64,000 nucleotides of DNA from Melampsora larici-populina 98AG31 (taxonomy: Eukaryota; Basidiomycota; Pucciniomycetes; Pucciniales; Melampsoraceae), in assembly GCF_000204055.1 (NCBI RefSeq), contig NW_006768858.1:125341-189340 (forward strand), read 5' to 3'. This document shows, one piece after another, positions 36,360 through 48,039 of the stretch (its first letter is position 1; every line of letters begins with the position of its first letter). The position numbers were made by a program, and so were the translations under genes. The notes under the pieces are model-generated. The model did not search any database. It saw only the letters and a list, made by a program, of their open reading frames with translations, and had not been told where the DNA came from.

Positions 36360-37421
36360 ATTCATCACAAACAGTCTGATGTTGATGGTCTTCATAAGAC
36401 TTGACATATTATCTACTCTTATTCTAAAAAAAGTCCAAACATTTTCTTTCTCAATTTCTTTCACAATACATTTCATAACTATCTATTTCATTTTATTTTT
36501 GCATTCTCTTTTTTTCTCTTTCCCTTTTTTCTTTTTATCATTTTCTTTTGTCTACTGAAACTTCTGTACTTGAAATAAAAAAACACTATTCAATAAAAAA
36601 CAAAGTCTATCAATAAAGATAGTGAGAGAGTGAGAGAGCCACAACCATCTACATGTCCATATTGCCTTGCTTATACATGTGTAAGACTTTTCAAAGAAGC
36701 AGAAGTCTATCTCAGTTGAAGCTCATCATGTAGCACTCCAGTCTCACCGGCACAATTGTATGCCCTGTAACTGTACAGTGACAAGTGTGAATGCATACAA
36801 AAAACTCTTACTCTTCTTTGATGACAAATTTGAAAACTGGATTGCATAACCATCCAAGGTGCATACAGAAAGACTTCCTTCAAAATGATGTGATTGTTTG
36901 GATTAGACTGCAGTCTGACATACTGTAAATCTATAACTCATGAAGCTAGAGATACATCATATGAATATAGATACATTACATGTGATTCTTCCCTCCTCAC
37001 CAAAACTAATCCTACAAAGCAATCAAAGCAACTATCATCACTTCCTAGAACTAAAAGTAGTACAAGAAAAGTGGATTTCAATTCAAGAAGCAACACTTGG
37101 AAAACAAATAGAAACCAAAATCTCATCCTAGCATATATGGAGGTTTTATTCAGATTACTGAACTTCATGATGGAAACAATTCCATGGCACTAATGAACAT
37201 ATCAATCCACTCTTCAGAAATAGGTCCACATCTTTTTTCCAATTGTAAATCAATATTAGCCAAAGTTGAATCTATGTTTTGATTTTCATGAAAACTTGTT
37301 CCTTCTGGTTTCATATCCATCTTGCTTTTTTCATGTATGCGTTGACTCGAAAACTAAACCCCAGACGGAACTTATTAGTATTCAATTTGACACTTGGAGA
37401 TTCAGAAAATGCTTGAGAATG
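36360..37421. other. 3' flank of copy B gene
   Basis: Pyrimidine-rich downstream DNA, then sequence matching 26640-27220 and 31612-33120 of copy A. No gene recognised. It is the uninterrupted version of what copy A carries around its insertions. Confidence 0.5.
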
Positions 37422-40400
37422 TCAAGAAGACAACTTTACCTGGTCCTTCCACATCCCTAATAATTTCTTACTTGGGTTCAGATTTAGATCAGATTCGCTT
37501 TCATCAAGCTTCTCTAACCATTTCAAACTATCAACAACTTCTACGTTAATTGACTCATCACGTTGTTTGACTTGTTTTTGAACCATTTTTACAATATCGT
37601 TCCATGGAACAGTTGTATTAGGATTGAAAAGATGGTATACTGTTGCTCCCTTATCTTCATTTCTCTTTGAACTAATTTGATCCTCCACTTCATCAAGAAA
37701 GTTATCGTGAGGTCCGGAAATTCGAGCACATATCACTACGTCTTCTACGATCGCCTGCGCGCATACATCGACTGGTAGCCAGGATGGATGCTAAAAATGT
37801 AACAGAAGTGATGAGCCGCAGTTCTGACCAAGAAAACGTGGCTATGTGTCTACGCAACTTACTCTATCAAGCAGTGGAAGGCAACCCGTGAATCTGCAAC
37901 TAGAAATCAAGAGTGGCCAATACTGAGAAGTTCGTTCGTATATCAAGCAACGAGAAATCAAATTTCATCAAGTATTGATCGTCAGTAGGTACCCAGATCC
38001 TATTATGGAAGGGGATGGCCATCTTTAAACAATAAACTTACCTCTGTTTTATTCCAAACCCCAGTCTCAAGATCTCCACACAATTGTCCAATTCTCAAGA
38101 CGGTGACCTCAACCTGCGATCTTTGCAAACCAATTTTTTTACAACCTACCTTTCCAAACTCGTCACAGATTTCTTCTGCTACCCATTTAGACTGAGCATA
38201 ACCAATTTCTACCGCCCGATTGGGATCATGGGTGATAATTTCTCTTGCCAGTCCATCGGGATCCTCATTACATGATTTTGTGTTTGAAACAGATGATAAC
38301 GAGGAGCATAATATAAACTTTGATGGCAGAACAGCTTCTGCTTGTTGATGGACCGCATCAGTGGACTTCGCCAATCTTCCAAGCAGGTTTAGCAAGCTTT
38401 GTAAACCTGCAGACGTAAAATAAGTTTTACAAGGTGAAATGTCAGTTTTCGCTTCTCAATCAGCTTAGAGCATTAATACATCCCAGTAGATAAAGAGAGA
38501 TTTCAAAAACACAAAACCAATCTACCGAGATTTTATTCACCTTTTAAGTTTTCCCTCTCAAAGCTTGGTAATGGTTTCAAAAAATCGACCATCCAAGCCG
38601 CATGAATGATCACAAACTGATTTGCGTCCGTAGTAAATTTAATATCTTCATCGCTTATTCCCAGTCCGTTTTTACTTAAATCGAACCGTAAGAAACGTAA
38701 TCTCTTCTCGTTTTCCGAAAGGTGTTGTGTCGAGATCCTACGACTTTCAAAGGATTCGAAGACTCTATCCCTAGCGTTCCTTCCATCCGTTGTTCTTACG
38801 AGACAAATAACTTCGCGTATCTCATTCTCTGGCCTTTCTAATAGTTTTTTAAGTATATGAGCACCGAGGCTTCCAGTAGCGCCGGTCAAAAGCTACCATT
38901 GATAGGCAAAATCAGACACAAAATCAGACAAAGCAGAACAAACTTGTTATCCTATGGCATTTATACTTGTATGAGCAAAGACAGACTTACAACAGTGACA
39001 CCACTACCTCTACCGTTATCTCCATCCTGAACGGGAAGGCGAGGGAGAGGTGGAAGTATTTCAAAACTGCTATATTTCTGCACTAGAGATCTCATCAGAT
39101 CGTGGTCATGGCCCTTATCATTAATCACTCTAGACTGTTCCAAGTTGGCATTTCCTTTCAAGTTGATGAAGTAATTCTTCAATCTGGGGAATAATAGTAT
39201 CAATTTGGTATATTGAGTTCCAATGATACTCCAAAATTAAATCATCCAGGAATACTCACTTTGACACAGTTGGATATTCGTAGACAAAGTTCATCGGAAG
39301 TGACTGAGCATCAAGGTTGAAGATCTTCATCAAATCGAAACAGAATCAAGGCGAAAAAGATCAAAAGAGGTAAGAAAAGATTGAAGTTGAACAATGATAT
39401 TTTTGCGAAAAAAAGACAGATAATTCAGGGACAAACTCTTTGCAGGGACATCTTGATTCGAATTGATTTCAATGAGTTCAAACCAAATTCGAATAGATCT
39501 TGATCGTCATCTTTCAAAGCCATAGAAGCTTGACGGCTGTTCAAACTCTGATCTTCAGCTGTCAGATCGAACAAAGCCTCTGTGACTGTTTCTTTGATTA
39601 ATTTCTTCAGTTCTTCTTCATCGAGTGTTTGGTAATCTAGTTTCATGTCTAGATCCTTCGAAGACATATGAGTAGAGGAATATAAACCATCAATTTTATC
39701 GAGGTATAAATCATTTATCTGTTTCCTTTGTTTCAATCCTTTACTACTTGTAGGCCAAGGATCAATTCCAGCTTCAAGAAAAATGACCATCTCAGGCCAA
39801 ATTTGAGCAAAACTAGGTAGTTGACGATTAACCTTCTCTAATAATTTATTCCATCTTCCTTTCCAATTGTCTAATTTTCCAAAATCTGAAACTAATAATA
39901 CTACTAAACCACAATGAGTACGACGAGAACCAAATATCAAAGATGAGGAAACCAAATCAGATTCTTCTTGCAAGATCTCTTCTGCTAAATTGGGATTCAA
40001 CTTTTCCCCGTTGGACTTTCAAGATTGGTTCGATAATGTATGTAGATGTATGATTGATTTGAAACCACAAGAATGAGAGATCCTTCAGTTAAGTCTATCC
40101 TAAAATCAGATGCATTTTAGATATATATAGACTCACTAAGACAATAATATCATCTCCTCTTCCAAGATACCTCCACGTCCTGGGTTTGCTTGAGTGTGGT
40201 TCAAATAAATCACCAGTAGCAAAATCGCCATTGGGAATGTTATGAACAGCCTGATAGGCATTCAAATGGAGCTCATCATGTGAATACAATATTAAAACAA
40301 AGATTGAATTAAAATATGACATTCTCACCATTTGTGGCCATCCTTTTTTGATGATCAATTCATAGGTCGAATCGTCGATCTTTTGAAACGTTCTTGTCTT

Positions 40401-41952
40401 GTCTCCAATTGGTGTCAATGGCTCTCGTAACCAGTTCCAATCTTTGTCACTTTCGAAATCTCTATAAGAGCTCAAAAGAACTTGAACCGAAAATCATGAT
40501 CACCAAATTATATAAGTCATATCAGCGATAAATAAAATTTTACAATTCAGTACACAGTTCATTAAAATCTTACATCCTGATTCACTGCTTCCATATCTGG
40601 ACGCCAAATTGATACCTTCCCTCACAAGTTCATCACCAATTGTATCTTCTAAGGAAGCCCCACCAAAACAAACATATTTCATCGTTTGAAGTAATGCGAT
40701 GCCATCAGGATTTGATTTAATAAGACGTAATATATATGGTACTGTTAAAAAAGTATTGATTTGGTGGACATTTGAGACATTTTTCTGAGTTTGTCCAATT
40801 GATTTAGCACAAACTTGAATAGATTTATAAATGTTATCAAAAGTGATAGGTAATGAATCTAAAGCAAAGAAACATATAGGATCAAGAGAATTTAAAGATC
40901 TAAATAAATCCGAAAATCCACCATGATATAATGGTGTAGTACAAAATGAAGAAGTCCCTTCATTTAATGTTGTTGGTAAATTGGATGTCAAATATTCATG
41001 TAAAGTATTGATCGGTTTGGGTAATCCAGTTGTACCAGAAGAGTGAAAGATCACGGCGTTCCTAGATCCTTCTTCTTCGTAAGAGATCCAACGCTTAGGT
41101 TCGGGTATTTCCTCGGTCAGGTCGTTTGGGTTTATTGAAGTCACTCCATAAGAAAGGTTGACGATTTCCACACCTGTAAGTGTTTTGCGCAACTCGTCGA
41201 GTTTGATGGAATTAGATTCAAAAACAAGCAGATGACTTGAATGCGTTTCTTTGAGCAGGTGATTGACATGCTCGGTCGGTAACTGGGGACTGAAAAGTAG
41301 CGGAAGGGCCAAAGTTTTACATGAAGGTAATCAAGAAAAGACAAATTTTAGATTCGGTTGATTCAGAGTGTGATCAAAGATGCATTCGAACAACATCAAG
41401 GTAAACTGATCATGAATTCCACATACGCTAATAATAAGATGGTAAGACCCAGTCTGAAACAAGCCAAAACGGTGATAAGGAAATCTGGACCTGATTCCGC
41501 TAACAACCCGATGGTGAATTGTTCGGATCCATTAGATTGAGTTCGAAGAGGTAAAGAAGTGTGTGAAGCAAGGTAATTCGCAAATCGATTTGAAGCAAGC
41601 TGGAGTAATCGAAAAGCTGTTCAAACGCAGATGAAAAATAAAGACACTACACATGAGTAAAGCACCTCGACTAGACGAAGGGACACAGAGCGAAATCTGA
41701 TTAAAGAGTTGACTTACTAAAATATAAGACACCTTCAGATTCAGTACACCATCCTGAGGCAGATTTAGGGTATTTCGTGGTTAAAGGAAATCCAACGATA
41801 ATAAAATCTGGATGGTTCACGCTGTGCAGGTCAATGAGATGATTGACGGAGAAAGTAGGATTAGATTGAAATTGATTGTAAGCGTGAGCAAGATCTAATG
41901 TGATGAAAGGTGATGGTACAGAATCATCAAAAGTTTTATTTTCCGTCATCAT
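37422..41952 (-). CDS. NRPS-like adenylation-thiolation-reductase (carboxylic acid reductase type), 1,129 aa
   Basis: Twelve exons on the minus strand: 41952-41718, 41616-41427, 41289-40574, 40480-40329, 40250-40137, 40015-39437, 39324-39260, 39183-38991, 38892-38541, 38406-38042, 37922-37863 and 37790-37422. All junctions are GT-AG and the frame closes. The adenylation domain has IFHSSGTTGLPKP (about 222-234), RYGSSESG, ATGDLF (about 442) and YLGRGDDIIV (about 458). The carrier domain has the phosphopantetheine serine S650 in FGLNSLKS. The reductase domain has TGATGSLGAH (751) and the catalytic pair of YAQSK (Y935, K939). Such proteins activate an acid with ATP, tether it, and release it as aldehyde with NADPH. 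There is no condensation-like N-terminus, so it is not typical LYS2. The substrate is unknown. The start could be one codon later, and the last exon may continue past a GTAAAG donor. Confidence 0.85.
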
Positions 41953-42649
41953 GAGCGACGATGATGAAAAAAAAGATGATTTAAGGAATGATGAAGCAGC
42001 TTGAACCTTTCCCTTTGGTTCAAGGAGGTTTGATAATTTTACCGATATCCTAATCAAAAGGCATATCGAATAGTTAAATCGAGAAGAGGTATATGACTGC
42101 TAATCGACTATCTTTCCATTCTCATGATCCACCGCACCCTTTGCTTAGATTACCTTCGTTATACCCTGATCGAATTTGTAAAAACCTTATCAACAATCAC
42201 AGTCATCAACTCAACTCAATTTTGACTTTATGAATCGACCACTGCGCAAACACCCTTGGACATTGCGACGATCAAAAAGCCCGAGATCGGATGCACAAAC
42301 AATCCAGGTGGGCTTAATCGATTCAAAGAGACTGGAACTTCGATACATACATATTTGATGCGTATTGGTGAGTATGGCGCGTTTTCAGTTATTGGTTTGT
42401 CTTGAAAAATAGGCATGAATGGACTTTAAATGGAAGAGATATTGTTTCTGAATTGACTCATCGATCTCACCTTACGGTGGAGCTCTTTTACATTTGGTAG
42501 GTCGCTGAAGGTCGCTGACTTGCGGTGTTGATTCTTGAAGTAGGAAGCGGAAGGACCATTTGTGCCGTGCCTAAATGTCAGTAAGGTAAATACAGTCTGG
42601 TCAGTCGCAATGACGTCATGAATTCAACCTCGAAAGCTCACTTGATCTA
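41953..42649. other. Intergenic, 5' flank of the reductase
   Basis: Promoter-side DNA of the reductase. Short open frames only. Nothing recognised. Confidence 0.4.
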
Positions 42650-43520
42650 AGACTAGACAAACAACTTCATCCTGATCAGTGCCTCGACTATTCTTTTGAG
42701 GTTCAGGATGAGGCAAAATTGGTCCAAGGTATCAATTTATGTAGTGCTGTCAGCCTGTACCTCTTTCTCAAGAGGACACCCCGCACTTTGAGGTCCATAA
42801 CCAAATGTTACTCAACCTATCCAGATTCTCTGAAATCATTTCTTTTGAATCAAATCCAACACCTTCCATTTCATCCGAACCTTGACCACCTATATCTACA
42901 ATATACTCACCCAGTGATTTGACCCGTAGCATTTCTTACAATCACCTCAATGTGGCTTCAGGACCTTACACCTTGTCGAAGATTGGGGTCAAAAATCATT
43001 TGAATCTCACATTGGAAATATTAGCCTCTTGTTACAAAATTCTTTCGAGTATGAGGATGAGCATTTTGATATTTCTCTGAATTTCAACCCAGAAGTACAT
43101 AACTTTTGTTGACTGTCACGTCTCTGTTCATTAGGACGGACAGTTTGATCTCGCAACCTCTTTTGAGCTCAAAGGTTATCTTCATTCCAAAATGGTCCAT
43201 GGTCTTGAAGCTTCTTTCAATGTTGACAATTCTGTGCAATTCTCCGGACCACAAGTCAATCATCTCCGGTGGAAGTTCATCTCAACACTCTTTCTCTTGA
43301 CAAAATCCCGAATTTTGACATTTACACTCAAATGTTGCAAGATCGACCTGGCTTTTCTCAGATCATTGATCACGCCTCGACTTCACAGTATTCAAATCCT
43401 CCGGTGACACTTTGATCTGAAGCAGATATGAGCTCCATTAAGTATCAAACTTCAGAATCGTCTGAATGTGGTGGTGCATCAAGATTTTTGCAATCTAATT
43501 CCAGACAGTGTGAATCTTTT
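42650..43520 (+). pseudogene. Third, decayed copy of the two-repeat gene family
   Basis: In shifting frames it reads PHFEVHNQMLLNLSRFS (about 42778-42830), EDEHFDISLNF (about 43052-43085), FDLATSFELKG (about 43145-43180) and IPNFDIYTQMLQDRPGFS (about 43308-43362). These match the PHLQIYNQMLEDLLGFS, FDLDLSIEGEESF and following signatures of copies A and B, in the right order. Stops and frame changes separate them, and no intact start was found. It is much older than the tandem pair and 6 kb from copy B. Confidence 0.7.
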
Positions 43521-44153
43521 TGACCACAAAAATGGAACAAATGTTTGACCATTCTCGTGATTCTCTCTTATAAGCCAAAGATTCAGAAAAATTGAAGACT
43601 TCTTCACATACTGTGTTTCTCTTTGCTTTGTTTCCTTGCACTTTCATTTTTCATTTTGTAAATTGGATTTATCAACACCGTGTTATGACTACTCTAAAGG
43701 CACATCACATTCACCTTGAATGGCCCCTCTCATTGATTGTGTTCAGCATCGTCAGTGATTTTGTCAATCTTCAATGCCAATGTAAGAACTCTTTGAGACC
43801 TGAAAATTTTACTACACATTCCTCCTCAAAAGATTCTCCAAAGCAATCGTGCAATCATCCATGAAGCTCTTTGAACTTTTCAAACAGCTTCAAATTTGCG
43901 ATCAGTGTGGTTGTTTAGGTTTAGGGTTAAGTCTAAGTCAAAACCGTTTCATCCCCGAAAAGCCCCGCACCTCGGAAGACAATACTCATTATAAGCATGT
44001 GGACAGAACGTATCACTATAGGCAGATCCCAACAATCGAACTGGATTGGTACTGATCGACTGAATCCTCTTCAACGTCTCCTCAACACCAACCTCTCTAC
44101 TTCCCCAATCTCAATCAAGCAATCAATTTCTTACATCCGACGCATAGAATACG
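43521..44153. other. Intergenic, 5' flank of ATP7
   Basis: No gene recognised. It includes a telomere-like GGTTTAGGGTTAAG (43916-43929), a single interstitial occurrence. Confidence 0.4.
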
Positions 44154-44968
44154 ATGGCGGCAAAGACGTGAGTGATCAACCAAATGTCTACGAATATCAT
44201 ATCACAAATCATCCAATACAAAACCTCCAGAAGATCTCACATATACTGACCCGAAATCTTTCTAATTCTTGCTCATTTGGTTTATCAGTGCAGCAGTAGA
44301 CTTCGCTAGAGTAGCCAATGCATTAAACCTACCACAATCAACATTACAATCATTGAGTGCTTTCAGAGCTCGTAATACAGCAGCTAGAGCAGCTCTCTCT
44401 TCATTAAAATCAACTAAATCAGACATTGATTTTAATCATTATCGTTCAGTTTTAAAAAAGAATACGGCTGTGGTAGATAAATTAGAATCAGTTTGGAAAT
44501 CGTTTGCTCCTGTTGAATATGACGTTTCTACTCAAATTAAAGCTATTGACGTTTTCGAATCAAAGGCCGTTAGTATCCTTTTCCTCATCATTCATCGCTG
44601 AGACTATCATTTGAATTCAAATCTAACTCGGTCTACATCTTTTTAACTCATCTATCAGGTCTCCTCGGCTACCGAAGCTTCACAAAAGATTCAAGAAGAG
44701 TTAGCAGCCTTAGATGTTACTCTTAAGAACATCGAAGGAGCTCGTCCATTCGAAGAATTAACGGTATGTCATTTTTTCCTCATCCACTTCAATTAACTTA
44801 ATCTTACTGATTTGTTTCTATTTTTTTTGAAATCGAAACCAATTATAGCTTTCTGATATCGATAAGGCTGAACCTAGAATTGCCAAGACTGTTGAAACTA
44901 TGGTCAAGAAGGGTAAATGGACTGTCGAAGGTTACAATGAAAAATTCGGTAGTCTATCAGTCATGTGA
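44154..44968 (+). CDS. ATP7: Mitochondrial F1Fo-ATP synthase subunit d, 172 aa
   Basis: Four exons: 44154-44167 (14 bp, coding MAAK and part of Thr), 44289-44568, 44659-44763 and 44849-44968, all GT-AG with exact frame. The N-terminus AAVDFARVANALNLPQ and the sequence FNHYRSVLKKNTAVVDKLE are typical of subunit d. This peripheral-stalk protein holds the F1 head against rotation in the inner-membrane ATP synthase. The length matches the fungal family (about 170-175 aa). The very short first exon separated by a 121-bp intron is easily missed by gene finders. Intact, single-copy housekeeping gene. Confidence 0.93.
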
Positions 44969-45815
44969 TTTGCGATCAATTAACAAAATGTCTTCAGGTC
45001 ATCGTAGTATCTTACAATCTGGAGATCTTAGATCCTACTACAATGTATCTTTCAATATCTCAAGTGTTTTTTGAAGACAAGAAATCTCTCTTGGTTTGTC
45101 ATCTTTGTGCATGGAAGTTGATTCCAGAGAGCGGGTGCAGGTGAGAGTCTCAGAGTCTTGTTCAGGCTCGATTTGATCTATTCAATTCGGTTGAGAGTAG
45201 GGGATCTGTGGAGTCAAGTGATCAGGCTACCCCCGAAAGGGCTAGGATGTGCATTCACTTTGATCAGAGGATCATTGACTTTATGTAGCGTGCTACTGCT
45301 AGCCGCCTCAGTTCAAACTTCACAGGCTAGACGTGAACCAACTTGACTACGAGGCTGATACCTAGCTTGATCCTGGTCATCCCCTCATGATAGTGCGAAG
45401 CTCCGAGCTTCTAAAGCTAAGCGAGAACGAAATGAATCTCTAGATGGCCAAAGTGAGTGGATCAAAGTGAGTTCAGTCATGCTCAGTGTAAGGCTCAAAG
45501 GATTCTCAAAAAAAATCATCGGGCGGGTGCTCGCATGGTATGACGCTAGACGATGACTTTCATAGGGTTACATAGAAGGAAATCGTGGTTGATTTCACCA
45601 GAGCTACTTGAGGTGATATCAGACAAGAGGAGTACATATCTTAGTATGATAGACTCCATAGAGTAACACATATCTCTAGAAAAAAATACAGGGGAAGTAG
45701 AAGAAGGTAACGGTTATATCGACTTTGAGGGACATTGGAGACATTCAGATTTAAATAGACTGATTATAGAGGCCCGGCTTAATGTTTTGTTCTTTTGTCG
45801 AAGCTTTGCAGAAGT
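44969..45815. other. Intergenic between convergent ATP7 and cyclase genes
   Basis: Contains the 3' ends of both genes. No tRNA or other gene could be recognised. Confidence 0.4.
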
Positions 45816-48039
45816 TCAGATATGTCCATTTGTTGATGTTTTCTTTGAAGCCACTTCGGCCGAGGGTGTGGTGGATTGATCGGAAGCCAGAGCACCATTC
45901 GATCGAACTCCATTGGCATAGGCATCTGGATCTTCACCAAGATCTCCTGCATCGACGTAAGCTCTTCAAAACGGGAAAGGCGTAAGCGTGCTTTGAAATG
46001 ATTGATGCAACACACACTAAGCGCCTCTCGAAACATCTCACTCACCCAATACCGACTCCAGAGCCATACTTTTCACTGACAATCTGCTTGTGTGTCTTGA
46101 GTACAGACTTCAACTCGTCTAGGGAAGCATCGTTGATGAAAACACAGCTTCCGAGCGGCTTGGGCACCGCAAACCGTTGTTTACCATCTCGAGTTTTTCT
46201 TTGTGCAGATGTTTTCGCACATAAAAAAATGGGCGTGAATGAAAAGGGAGGAGAATGGTAAGCTTCACTTTTACCATAAGAGAGAAGATCAAATGACGAA
46301 CAAGATGGCTGCCGTCCCTTGCTCAATCAAATCATCATCAAACAATTCATGGTCAACAGAGAGACCGACACCATGGAATAAGTCGAGGACTTCATCCCTA
46401 TCAGCTTCAGTTATATAACCTCTGCTCCAAGCTAGAGTAGCAGAGTATGCCATATCTATGGCAATGGCATGTCCATGTCTTAATGGTAGCTTAGGTTTGA
46501 GCTCTAACGTTGGTGACCTATTCGAATACTCCATCAGTTGGGAATCGCAGCAGCGAGATCGGCATCAAGGATACACACCACGTGTGACCGAACGCAATGA
46601 CCCGATCAAGACCAATCTCGTGTAGATTGGGCGTCTCGAGCTAACAGAAGAAGTCGAGAGATTAGTCAAAGGGAAATAATGCTGTGATCCCAAACCATGC
46701 TCAAACTCACATCAAGCATCAGTTTGATACCTCTGTCGCAGACCTCATCTGCAATTTCTTTGATTTGACCCGAGTTTTCACTTGCAATCTCAGATCTTCC
46801 GAATTTGGTTTCGATCAACTCGACACCGTACTTCACCAACAAGCTCCAAATCCTGATATCACCAACCGAGGAGATCTTCATGAGCTCTGCAAAGCCGTTT
46901 CGCACTTGATCCGCTGTAAAATTATGACAGAGGTTTTCTTTTCAGTCACTCTGATCACGACAGCAACACAGCGCACACATCCAGACCGTTTGTTTATGTG
47001 GGCACATTAAGGAGGGATTGATGAACAAATACATACTGGGAAGAGTCTTCAACGACGTGAAATCCAAATAGGTGATCAACGGGGCGTGATAAGCACCCAA
47101 TCTATTCTTGGCTTTTCCATGATTGACAGCCACCTTGATAGATACCGAAGCGTCGATAAGACCTAAAATAAGGGCGACACAAAGACGAAAATTCGTCAAA
47201 TTACCATACTCCATAAGAGAGGCTTCACATCCTAAAAAAAGCGAGTTATAAGGGAGGATTTTTTGGGCTTGCCTATCAAGGTAGTGGGTATGCGGATGAA
47301 GTTTGAACTTCTGCGGTACGAAGCACAGGCGTACTGAAAGCGGATCAAAAAATATGATAACAGGAAATTGATCAACTTGGCTTGATCTCAAAAGTCAACT
47401 TCGAGGAAGTGCTGAAGTGATCTTTACTAACTCCGCATACATCGGTGACTAAACCACCACCCAATACAAGCACAGGCTCCTGGAAACAGAAAGCTGATGA
47501 GAACTAACAGTTTGTAAAGATAATACAGGGTGAGAAATTTTCTATTTACCTTTCTTACTAAACCAAAGTCTTGGAAAGCGTCGACAAGGGAGAGCATCGT
47601 ATCCATGGTCTATGAAAAAGATGTTAGTGAAGGACTACGGCGGATAATGAAAGGCGACGATAGTACACAAAGAGGAAGAGACACGAACCTTGTGTAATTC
47701 GCCAGGTGGCATGATCTTGACAGTTAATGATATACCATGATGATTAAAATATTTCTCAACACGCTCTTTATAATACTGCCATACAATCTTATCAGTGACT
47801 AATAAACAACGACCCCAATTCTCGTAAACAGATTTTAAATCATTATGAGAGATCGAAAAGATGTCATCTATCTTGACAAATGAATAGGCCAATTTTTCAG
47901 AACCAGTGACTGCAAAACCAGAATCCGTAACTTTAACAGTAGCTTTCAAGTCAGATCCATTGAGTAACATCGAAGCTTTCTTATCAATGACCTTAAGGGG
48001 ATTAGTCAAGACAGGTGGAATAGAAGTAGCGATAGTCAT
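45816..48039 (-). CDS. Sugar-phosphate cyclase, EEVS/DDGS-like (dehydroquinate synthase superfamily), 475 aa
   Basis: Ten exons: 48039-47689, 47609-47550, 47479-47432, 47333-47273, 47162-47037, 46913-46711, 46640-46579, 46517-46302, 46198-46046 and 45963-45816. The frame closes exactly. The intron at 47272-47163 uses a GC donor (GCAAGC), which restores the conserved [16 protein letters not shown]. The NAD-binding GGGLVTD lies at about residues 144-150, [15 protein letters not shown] at 187-201, [10 protein letters not shown] after 217, and the metal-site GHTWSPTLEL at 301-310. Relatives cyclise sedoheptulose 7-phosphate to 2-epi-5-epi-valiolone or desmethyl-4-deoxygadusol, first steps toward cyclitols or mycosporine/gadusol-type sunscreens. 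I cannot tell which product applies. No partner methyltransferase is visible nearby. Confidence 0.85.

Larger units (their letters stand above)
33187..37490 (+). repeat. Tandem segmental duplication, copy B (4.3 kb, without insertions)
   Basis: Direct repeat of copy A. It starts at about 33187 right after copy A's end and finishes inside the last exon of the reductase gene at about 37490. It contains no transposon insertion and so shows the ancestral layout. Confidence 0.9.

Noticed and set aside
37422..41952. Calling the reductase LYS2 (alpha-aminoadipate reductase)
   Set aside because: The protein is about 250-300 aa shorter than LYS2 and lacks its N-terminal condensation-like part.
43916..43929. 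Telomere-like GGTTTAGGGTTAAG
   Set aside because: Single interstitial occurrence, not a repeat array, so not evidence of a chromosome end.
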